Below are positions 45,310 through 55,900 of a stretch of DNA of 64,000 bases, piece by piece. Each line of letters begins with the position of its first letter. The first letter of the stretch is position 1. The stretch lies in contig JADANN010000309.1 of NCBI GenBank assembly GCA_018806985.1, positions 1,178,001 to 1,242,000 on the forward strand, in the 5' to 3' direction. The stretch is from Angiostrongylus vasorum (lineage: Eukaryota; Nematoda; Chromadorea; Rhabditida; Metastrongylidae). The position numbers were made by a program, and so were the translations under genes. The notes below the pieces were generated by a model. That model did no database searches, was not told the origin of the DNA, and worked only from the letters and a program-made list of their open reading frames with translations.

Positions 45310-46635
45310 TCTCCTGTTATAACTGGTTTTGTTCTATATGACGAGCCAATCGTAAAGAGTGACGATTTTCCTTGGTAATTTTTGGAACAACTTCTCTACA
45401 ACTTTGGGCCACTTAGAGTTTCACTCCATTCCATGGTTCTGAATGCGAAAAAACTGCTGTGGAATCAATGCTATGCGAAGTGTATGAACTCTTTGCTAAT
45501 CATAGTGGTAAACAAACGCGTGCCATTTTTTGAAGCATGTTGTTTTTTTGGAGCGTTTTCCTTTCGCTTTTCAGGAAGTCAATTTCTATATATCTCTATA
45601 CATCCTACTTGTCATCCCTATCGTCAACTGACGAACGATGCGATATGCCATCATGAAACGCCGTCCATTTTTAATCGGCTCGGTGAAATCCGCTGCGTGA
45701 GCGACCTCGTTAACATTCGATGTCGCATCCACATCGGAGTACTCCATCGTTTTCTTCTCAAAGCTATATCATTGAAATAGACGTCAGTACTGGCTATGAA
45801 ACGAAAATCAATCCCTATCTTTGAGCTGAGTGGGCGTGCAGCTGACGGGCGTAGTCATCACGGATTTTTTCTTGTTTCACACAAATGTCGCAGTTTCGTC
45901 CTCCTCTATCTTTGTGGAAAAGAACACTCGTTGTCCTTCAGAAAGTCGAGATCAAAATCCTACACACTTTGTCATAGTATGAAATTTAGAAATGCTTACG
46001 GCAGAAGAGGATTGATGCCTTGCGAATGTTTTGAGTATGCGAGAGAACGGCAGCGAACAAATCGCGGTGATTAGTGGCTCATCACTGGTCGTCACTACAC
46101 TGCCGTTTTACACATCCATCACTGATAGCTATTGTTACTGAACGATATGCACTTCAACTCCCCAACCCTCTCACTCGTGCTGACTACTTTCATCAGATTC
46201 GCTTCTGCAAACCATTGATCGATTAGCCTTTCTCTTACTGGCTATGGAATTCGCGACTTCTCTATTACTAAGGCGCAGCGCTGGCTAATCCGGACTGTTC
46301 CAAAGTGATTTTTTATGTAATTTTTTTCATTTTCTAGGCTTACCAGCTGGTTTATTCGCTTTTGCACCCTTCTCATATGAGATTATTCAGGGACATTTTC
46401 CGATTTGTGTACTTCTTGGACGTAGCTTTTTTGTAAGATTCTGAACAAATGCATAAAGCACTGTTCACTAGGTATCCTTCCCTTTACTTTATAGACAAAG
46501 CATCGTATAGGTATGTGTGGTAGCAGCAAAAAAATCTAGCGATAGCTTGAGAATACAAATATGGGTTGTTTCCGATCATTTTCTAACCTGTTGTCATGCC
46601 TAACGGTGAAGATGAAGAGGTTGGTTTTAATTTAC
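45310..46635. other. Gene-poor stretch, nothing recognised
   Basis: Frames at 45382-45780 and 45796-46074 lie one after the other on the plus strand but show no domain and no exon-like ends. Confidence 0.4.
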
Positions 46636-46639
46636 TTTT

Positions 46640-46800
46640 TGCTGCGAACTACAACCACAATGATGCTGAGATATCTGCAAAACTCCGGTACCCAGGTGTC
46701 TGCGGTGGGGGAACGAAAGCGTTATTACCCTTTCCGGGGGCTAACGCGTTCACCACCACACCATCCGGGTCCTTCGCTTCGCCTTTACTTTAGCTGCCTC
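46640..46800 (-). mobile_element. SINE-C copy
   Basis: Minus strand: AATGATGCTGAGATATCTGC, AGGTGTCTGCGGTGGGGGAA, TACCCTTTCCGGGGGC, TTCACCACCACACCATC. Confidence 0.7.
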
Positions 46801-47104
46801 CTATGCATTGTGGTTGAAAACTATCTGGATGAAAAAGACAGTCTCAACGAAAAAGACCACAAATGAAGTGTTAAGTTTACAACTTTTTAAGAATGTTTTG
46901 GTTTCATATGTTGTTTTACTCACTCACAACACTCCACAGATGCCATCTCACTTAGTAAGCTAAATGAAGCAGTAGGTTAATCATTCCGACTTTGAAGGTT
47001 TTTAAACTCGAGTTAGTCAATTAGGAATCTGCTGTAAATGTAAAATGTATTCCAGAAGACGTGTTCCAAATAAAAACGGAAAGCTTTAAAAGAAGAGTCC
47101 AAAA

Positions 47105-47515
47105 AAAACGATGTTTTCTACTTTTTTTTATTTTTTTATTTTTTATTTCATATGACCCGTCTTCACGTCTACTGTGCGGATCCCAGCACTTCCCACATTC
47201 GATTCGTTTCCTCGCTTTCATTGTCCACGAAGGTCTTCCAACTTTACGTGTGGCTTCGGTTGCGGATTTTCATTTCATCCTGAATTTCGTAGAATGCCGG
47301 TCGATTAATTCTCCCTGGAGTCCTGAGATATCCGGGTTGGAGCGTTCCCAATTGGATTGCAGAGAGCGACTATTTTTCCGGAGAAATTTGCCACCAATTT
47401 CCCGACCACGGAGGGATGAGAGGGTTGGTTGGCCCGGAGCAGAATCAAACTTGCTCCATGCTCGTGATTACGGACATCACTACCACCGTGGTACCCGCCC
47501 TCTTGCTCCGGTGTG
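47105..47515 (-). mobile_element. SINE-B, full length with A-rich tail
   Basis: Minus strand. The tail is a run of A with spaced T (plus strand TTTTTTTTATTTTTTTATTT near 47123). It is followed by CTACTGTGCGGATCCCAGC, CGATTCGTTTCCTCGC and GTCCTGAGATATCCGGG, to the head near 47510. An ATAAA-type tail suggests mobilisation by RTE enzymes, as an inference. Confidence 0.75.
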
Positions 47516-47519
47516 GTCC

Positions 47520-48875
47520 AGAGTACGACGGTGTGCAAAGTCACACGCATCACTATTAAAAAGGATGCGTTACCTGAACAGTGTAGTCTCCAAAGGACCC
47601 TAAATTGAGCTACAATCGACCTGACAAGAACGATGTAGGTAACGTTAAACCCATGTTTTCTCAAATTGGCCACAGATTTCTTTTTCCCAAATTGAGCATG
47701 GACGAGCTGTGCTTGGATGATTTCATAGCCAATATGCATAAATCGCAAAGACTTCAGAATGAATTCCACCGCACTATGATTTGTTGGTAGGAATAGTTGT
47801 CTTTGGAGTCTCAAAATCACGCCTGTGTGAACATATGTACAGTTATACAATCACTACTGAATAAGATGTAGTAGAACTACCTACCATGTCAGGGTATGCT
47901 CAGTCTAGCCAGGCTTGGACAACAGCCAGCCTTCGTGGATCGAAGAGATCGTTCGCCATGGGACTAGATTTCTGTCAAAACGGCACCAGTTCCACACGTT
48001 GATTTCCTGTCAATCGAGCGCGGTTGAAAACGTGTAACTTCGCAGCTCAAGCAACTTTTTTTGACGTTGACCCTTCGGCTGAACTTCGAGTTTCTACACT
48101 ACTGAATATCAGCACTGACTACAGGGCGACCTAGAACGGGACAGTCCATGTCTTTATGCGTATTTGTACACCTGTACAATCAGTAATGAATAGAATGTAA
48201 TAGAAGTCATGATTCGCATGTAATTTTTAACCTCTAATAGACGTTTACTTCCAACGACGCTTCTGTATTCCGCTCATTAACGCACTCTCACGACTGTATG
48301 AGTTAATATGCCTCGTGATCTGGAAACGATTTCGCCATTCAAGTTCAACATGGCTCAACTTAGACTATCATATCTCGAACTTTGTTGAATCGAATGAACA
48401 CCATTAGAATATACCTGCAAATCTTTTCCTACAACTTTTTTTCTTTTTTCCTTATTCACCCATGATGAGAGAGCCGAGATTTTTTTCTGGAGCTCAAAAA
48501 ATCGTTTGTTTCACTTTTTTCGCCAAAACCTCTACTTTGGGCGACCATGGAGCGGTATTTCGTCCATCACAGTATGATGATATGCCTGAACGTTTCGTCA
48601 GTCGAGCAATTGCCATGCTTGGGTTGAAAATCCCATACATCGTTTTTGTAATTTTCACAAAATAAATTTCAAATGAATGTTAGACGGAATTACTCCTTTT
48701 ATAAAGACTCTTTGTAACTTCTGAGAGGTAATGCAAAGTTTATTCCACAAGCCTTTCAGGACAAAGGCCAATTCTTGCCCTATTTTAGCCATATAACCAA
48801 TTTTTCTCTTGGCTAGTCCTTTCGTTGATAATGTTTTCATAACATCTTCATTAGACTGGTGGCACGAATGCTAAG
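47520..48875. other. Gene-poor stretch, nothing recognised
   Basis: No domain or repeat identified. Confidence 0.4.
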
Positions 48876-48879
48876 CTGT

Positions 48880-49700
48880 TGGAGAGTTTGCTCCTCGACT
48901 AGATCTCAAGAAGACGATGTTCATAAGAAATGGATTAGTACCTCAAGTCCAACTGACCACAATAGAATATTTTCCAATTCTTCTGCTATGTCTACCTGAG
49001 TCGAGAAGTCAACATGATGAGTGACTTAACCCCAGAGTTGAGCGCGAGCCCCTCGGCGAGCTTACAAGAGCATTAACGAGATAGTAAAGATGTGTAAGAA
49101 CACTTGTCTCTCTGCCCACCTTTTTGACTCTATTATCTCTCCTGCCTTAATGCATGCGTCGGAAATCTGGTCGATAAGCAGGTGAAAGACCACTGAACGC
49201 TACCCAATGCGCAAGCAAGAGGGCGATGTGAGCGCCCGTGCCACTCAAGTATGAGAGAGAGCATACGAGGTTTCGAACTACGTCAATGACCAAAGATTAG
49301 AGACGTCGCTATGCATGCCTAACCTTCGAAAACCAGGCGGGCACGTGATGCGTCTATGCGAAAACCGATGGACAAAAAGCAGTTTGCTTTTGGATCCTAT
49401 GGAATGCCATGTCCATAACAGGGAAGAATGGCAACCCGACGGTCAGAGTTCTTCACGAAAACCCTAGAGAAAAGATTTGTTGCTCGACGAGTCTCTAGAA
49501 CGAACAGAACCAACTGGGCTATTCTTCAACGCAACTGGGAGAAATGGAAGCTTCACTGACACCCAATCGAGTCAATCGACGATAAACGGGAAGATAGGTG
49601 GTACAAGGTGTTCGAGCTGCTCTTGCATGCAACAAATGAAGATTTTACAGGCGCGTGTTCGAGTTAGTCGATGATCGTCGGAAAGGCAGGTGATGGGGAT
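48880..49700 (+). mobile_element. RTE-clade LINE 3' fragment
   Basis: Heavily broken C-terminal part of an RTE frame. By nucleotide similarity it follows the end of the 35.5-38.2 kb copy (the region coding CVYLGWEI..PELS, then the repeated cysteine- and tryptophan-containing tail). It ends in the sequence coding TNWAIL, like TNWATLARNRE at 13.8 kb. Confidence 0.7.
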
Positions 49701-49704
49701 AGAC

Positions 49705-50845
49705 CAATTTTTTCTCTCAAGCATTCTCTAAGCAGAATATGTTTTCGATTCATAGTAAGGCCAAAATAAGGTCAAGCTTCGATGGTTGGATGGTATTAGA
49801 TCGGTTTTATTTCTCCATTGGTCATTGCGAATTCCAAGTTAAATTCCAGTCAGAATAGTCAGAAATAGTTCTGAAGGGTGCGCTATCGCTGTATCGCTGC
49901 TCATCGTGTTCTCTACGTATGTTTCCTTCCTTTTGGTAGGGCAAGTGATTTCCTCATTGGGAAATAAGTTGCGCTACAAAAGTCAAACGTTGGTAAACCC
50001 AATCAGGTGTGGATGAGTAGTCCATGCTCAACAGCCTTTCCGCTACTCATCATTGTTTGCCATTGTCACTCTATCACCGAAACCGGCGAACTCACCGTCC
50101 GTGTCGAACTTCCTTAGTGAAACGTGGCCACTACTGAAGTCGCTTAACTCCTTGAAAGAGCAGCAGAATGATTTCAACAGGACAATACGTCCCAATGGCT
50201 ATTGCAGAGCAGTTGCGACTTTTTAAAGTCCCTTCATCTACTTGTACTACGTATTACCGTCTGTGATGCCGAGATGAACAACGGATAAAAAAGCGAGGAA
50301 ACTAAGAAACTCGCAAAAAATTGGGATAAATCAGATATGATTTCGTACACTTACAAAGGAACTCGTGACAGATGGACGTTTTTCGTACTTCGGGAGTTAT
50401 TAGGCGAAAGACGCAAGCAAACTGCCCGAAATAAATCATCCATTTCGTGTTGTAATATTATTAGGACATCTGTGGGAATTTTTATTGTCCGTCATTACAG
50501 ATGAACGATTGTTGAAAAAGTTGTTGACAGATGTGAATGAGCCGATCATGAGCGTCGTTTCTTCTGATGCTTGGTGGCGGTGGTGTGAAACATTCTGCAG
50601 CACTCATTACGATCTCTATGCCTCCGCATTATGACACTCTCGAATTAAGTTTTTGAGCCACTTCAAAGCTGGGGACATTGAGCAGAGATACAAATAATGC
50701 TGTTTCTCCGGAGAATTTTTTTACGGGCTTTTTACTCATATTTTCATCAAGAGCTAGAGAGGATTGAACGCTTCGGTTTAACGGATATCCTAGGCATAAG
50801 CGTAGACGACTTTTTGGGACTAGGCTGAAGTCCTATAAAAGGTTA
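49705..50845. other. Gene-poor stretch, nothing recognised
   Basis: No domain or repeat identified between the RTE fragment and the SINE-A pair. Confidence 0.4.
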
Positions 50846-50849
50846 AAAG

Positions 50850-51485
50850 GAACAAAGCTCTCGGCGTTGATCAATCCCCGTGGGGCGCGCCATGCATTCG
50901 ACTTCAGTAAGCATCGTTTGGAGCTGACTGAATGCATACCAGGCCTTCACAATGATTCGTGGTGGCCTACCGAGCCAGTGGTGCTATCCTCCCAGGCAAG
51001 ATTGGTACCAATTTGCCCCGACTCCGGAGGGATGGAAGGCTTGGTGGGCCATGGGCGCGGGGATCGATCCCAAGCGCGCATTGCAGGACGCCTCTGACCA
51101 CTGCGCCACACGCGCCGTGAAGTCCTACACGTGCCTTGTTTTGTTGAAGTGGGAATAAACCTTCAACTGTCTTGAGTTCATGATTAGGAGCTGCTAATCT
51201 CTTCAAGGGCGCGTGTGGCGTATTGGTTGGAGGCGTCACTGCGACACACACGTGAATCGATCCCCCGCGCGCATGGCCCACCACGCCCTCCATCCCTCCG
51301 GGGTCGTCAAATTGGTACCAGACTTGTTTGGGAGGATAGCAGCACTGACTCGACTCATCGGTAGGCCACCACGAGTTATTGTAAAGGCCAGATATTCATT
51401 CAATCACCTCCAACGATACTTAACGAAGTCGAATGCATGGCGCATTCCTCAGGGGATTGATCAACGCCGAGAGCTTTATCCTTTT
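50850..51485. repeat. Two SINE-A copies head to head
   Basis: A minus copy (about 50850-51116) and a plus copy (51207-51485) face each other with about 90 bp between their heads. The two halves are similar along roughly 270 bp, so a transcript crossing them could fold into a long hairpin. Tails at both outer ends read GCTCTCGGCGTTGATCAA or its complement. Confidence 0.8.
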
Positions 51486-52112
51486 TATCCTTTTAATCTC
51501 TACAACCAAATGGGATTTTCAGAAAAAAAGGAGGATAAACGATTGGTCGTGCATCTCTTTTAGTCTCTGTCATGGAATCCGCACCTTGGACACTATTTAC
51601 CGTATTTTTGAAAAACTATAAATTTTCTCGGAGACATCGGTCTCATGAATGTTACAGAAACGATGGATCTAAGCTAATACCTACTCATCAGACTTGGGAA
51701 TATACTCAGCGAGCGAGCTTGTTTTTGTGTACCTCGTCCACATTGATTAAACTGAAGTTGATAAGAAGTATGTGGGATAATTGCTTGCTTGTAGATTTCT
51801 TCACTAGTGTGGTTAATTTGCGATTTATTAAAAGTTCTGTTTAACTTCGAAAAAAATCTAAATGGCAAACATAAACGGAGACACTGTGAAGAGTGAGGCA
51901 CTGAACGAGGAATTTCCATGAACCACTGCTACTAACTTTGTACTTTCAAAAGACGTCTCGACTGATGTGAAGTGGTGGCACAACCTCAGCTTCCACAAAA
52001 TTCCATTCGAGAATGCTATCATGCATCTGCTACTGCTGCTTCACCGGTGTCATGTTGTTTCAAAGGCTCTCGTAGTTGGAAGATCTTGCGATACTAATGC
52101 TTGTGATTTCAG

Positions 52113-52229
52113 CCAGGAAGTGGGCGTGTTTCTGCAGAAGATCCAGTCGTGGCAGCGAACCACACGGCGCCGCCATCCACTGTCAACAGTGGTCGCCACA
52201 TGGGCACGACTTCCGCCAGCGACTATTAC
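52113..52229 (+). CDS. Possible N-terminal exon of the FLVCR-type transporter
   Basis: A 117 nt open stretch lies between a good acceptor (GTGATTTCAG) and a donor (GTGGGT), phase 0 at both ends, which fits the phase-0 acceptor at 52983. It encodes a hydrophilic tail (PGSGRVSAEDPVV ... TTSASDYY) like the cytosolic N-termini of this family, which are poorly conserved. It is richer in G and C than its surroundings, like the firm exons of this gene. It has no start codon at its beginning, so a first exon would lie further upstream. RNA data would be needed to confirm it. Confidence 0.45.
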
Positions 52230-52982
52230 GTGGGTGATTTGTGATTCTCAAGTATTTGCAGTGGCTTCTGTCCCTTCCATCTAAAGGGAATTCTGAGAGC
52301 TTGCCTTAGAAGTCCGAACAGGAACTCGCTTGTTGTCTGGGGCAGTTTGGTGATGGTGGTGAGGGGAAACTTACCTACACTCCTGCAAGGTGATCAATCG
52401 TGGGAATATTGACCACGTCTGATTCAATGAAACGGCTGCTGTATCTTCAATATTCCAAACATCTTTCCTTTCTTCCGAATAGAAGTCGCACTATTTGCTT
52501 TGATTTTGAAATTTCAGTTACAAAATCATATTGAATAAAGCTCTAGATAGAAAAATCATATTGTTTTGAAGAAGTTCCCCCTGATTAATGCGAAGTGCAA
52601 AACGATTTGCAAAGACTCGTCAGCCTCGCTCTTTACTTAGCGACATGTTGTCTTAATTTGCATAGTATAAAGCCACCATGAATATTCCCAAATTTAACAG
52701 GCAACGTAACATAGGATACAACCAGTGTTCTGGTTCATGCATATCGCGGAAATTGTGTCGTGGGTCTAAATTTTCGGTATGCTCGACATGAATTTTGCAA
52801 TCTTCACAAAAACCCTGCGCTCATATGTTTGCGCTTGTTCTGCATTTTGAAAGCCGTCTAGCTTCTCATCGCTGGCGCGTTTCCAAGTGCTCCCACCACA
52901 CCACCGCCTGCTTTCCAGTGCAGAACCGAGAGTTCTGAGCACTACTTACTGGTTCTACTCCCGTACCTTGTGGTGCGTTCAG

Positions 52983-55900
52983 AGTGAGAAACTGGTGGAG
53001 CCGCATGTCTACAAGCGACGATGGGCGATTCTGGCGATGTTCATCCTGCTCAGCGCTTCCAACGGCGCACAATGGATCATCTACTCCGTCATCGCGCAGA
53101 TTGTTGCCGAGTTCTACAACGTCAGGTGAGATCACGTTACCTTCTCTGCATGAATAACTCCAATTCAGGTTTGAATATGAACAGGAAACTAGAGAATAAT
53201 AGGTAACTGTATCCCAACAAAAAGGACTTAGTGTTCAAATGTAGAAAAGGCTATGTTGAATAGGAAAAGTAAAACTTGCCGTATTTATATCCTGATCATC
53301 GCCTAGATTAGAGGTAAGTTGAAAATTGATAATTTGTCAGAGTGTAAGACGATTAACATTGTAACAAATCTGCTAACATCCGCCTTAGAATGCAAACAAA
53401 CGTGCAAACTCGTCGAAGGTTTTTTCGCAACATGCTACTGAAGGTAGAATTCTTTGGTCTAGTCCTGATACAGCATCTGCATTCAACGAGCTACCTAATG
53501 AGTCTAAAAAGTGTTGTAAAAGTGCTTTGTGCCTTCACTTTTGCTGAAAAGAAGATGTATCGAATTCAATACGTATCGGCCACAATGAACATCTACGTGC
53601 GAGTTGGAATCCGTGGCTATTGTCGCGAATGTGTAGAAAGAGCTATTGTAGTGAACGGCGCTATAGGTTCTCGTGGGTTAACGATACACAGAGTACTAAG
53701 CACTCACGTGGTTAAAATCCGATTTAATACTACTTCGAATCAGTCCAATTGGAAGCTTTCCGTAAGTTCACAATGCACTGATAAAGGAACATTTTTCTCT
53801 AATCGATCAGTGCAAGGAAAAAATTGCTGTCCACTCGAAAGCGCATGCTGGCTGGTCAGAGTGCTTCGTCTTCCTGGTGAATTTCATGTGGTTACTGTGA
53901 CTTCTGGAGCTCAGCGAAAGCCGCAGAAGACGTGGAAGGGAGGCCAGACAAAAGGCGAACTTTTTGTTGCCTCTCCATAGACGTCAGTCGGAAATGAATA
54001 ATCGAAGTGGGCAAACTCGTCCCCCAGAGAACACTCACAAAATGGAATCATAACTGCCTTTATGGATTTACGAATGAGCGAAGGAGACAGAGACAGAGAA
54101 TTGAATGCGTGTAAGCGGATGAGGCCCTCCGCCCATACTCATCATATACAATTGTCCCATCAGGATGTTTTTTCACTACTACTTTGTTTCTGCACATTCA
54201 CGGGCATCAGGGAGTGAATTTCACCAGGAAGACAAAATGCTAAGTAAAATTGCATTGTGAGCCTAAAATTTGGGCTTGATAGGGGAATTGGAATCGAAAG
54301 TGCTTCTAATTCTCATTCAGGAATTTTTTTGAACTTAATAAATCTAAGGAGCACTCGTTTTCATTATTACAGGATCCAGAGAATGGTGCATGTCTTAGGC
54401 AAATTGTATTGCTCATTTCATAGTAATCAGCTCGACAAATTTTTTCTCCAGTTCATAGCTGTTTCCCTGCTTATCCTAGTAACGACTGGATGTTGGATCT
54501 TGTGCCAATTTAAAACAATCAGCAAACGAGTAAACCTTGGCATCCAAGCTCGATTTCAGTTTCTCGGCCGTCGATTGGACCAGCATGATCTACATGGCCA
54601 CCTACATAGTGCTCTTCATCCCTGCTGCGTGAGTTTCCTACTCCTTTCTTTTTCCTTCTTTTCTTCCTTTCTCCTACTTTCAAGTGCTACGCGAATTACC
54701 CAATTCGTCTCTCGAATGGGTTTGCTGGTATCTTTTAATGTCCCCCTAAAAGTAATGCTGAGAAGGATAGAAAAACGTGTAAACTGATAGTCCAAGTGAG
54801 AACGTTTGTTTTCTTTCGTTTATTTAACGTTTCTCCGTGTAATTCTTCGTATTCTTGTTGAGCAAACACGAGGTGTTATTTTTTTGTTCTTTATTCACGA
54901 ACAAGCTGACGTTTCGGCGGTTTTCGCCTTCCTCAGAGCCTGGAAAGGTCAAGTTGACAGCAATCTATTCGGCCAAACACCTCCATAACCAAACAGAGAA
55001 AACGCTAAACCTAGATTTCAATCATATTGAACACAAAATATCTTCTTTGCACACTCACCGCTTTTTTGTGGGTCTTCCACTGAGACGTCGCGTGGAGACC
55101 AACCGCACAGGATTCACATGGAAGCGTAATTTGCCCCTTTCACCGGAATAATAGGCTTATATATTGCCTAATATCACGCGTGATAACGAGGCATTCTTCC
55201 CCTGCGGTTCATTTTCGGATTTCTGAAATTGATCCAGAACGCCTCGAGAGTTTTGGGCGCTTGTGTTCTCGATTCCCTGCGCGAGGATCGTTACATGTAC
55301 TTCAAAGTCCTCTCCGCTATGTCTCTGGGTCCTATGCGTGCCTAGTGGGGTATTTGGTTTACGTTTACCGACTGGGTGTTCTTTTTTATGCGGTCACAGA
55401 GTGGTCTACCCGTTTCGCCAATGTATTCGTCTCCGCACGCCTTACAGGAGATCAGATAGACTGTACCCGAGCTCATGCAATCACCGTCTCTACCATTAGG
55501 GCAAATTATGCAATTTTGCGTTGCACATAGACGGTCATATAGGCGGTTACGAACTAGCTGGCGCCTAAGAGTACTCGGTGGTATTTTAACTACTACGTTT
55601 ACCGATTCCTCAAGACCTGCCCTTCTAAGCAACTCGAAACGTTTGTCCATTTCCTCTTGTGTTGAGCAAAGGACAAAACAGTCATCTGTATATCTACAGT
55701 AGAATAACGGCCCGAGATCGGTCATTGGTACTTCCACCTTAAACATAAATGCAATGGCAAGACTTGATGCCAGTCGTTGTCCCATTGCCAACCCTCTCAT
55801 TTGAGTGTAGTAACTTCCGGACCATCTGAAGATTGAGCAGCTTAAGCATTCTTTCAAGAGTGCCATCAACTGCTCTATCTTGAAGCCAAACATGTTTATT

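Noticed and set aside
47061..47603. 180-codon plus-strand open frame
   Set aside because: It is the antisense of a SINE-B copy; the same false peptide recurs at the other SINE-B sites.
54257..54787. 176-codon open frame as a separate gene
   Set aside because: Overlaps transporter exon 2 in another frame and shows no conserved motif.
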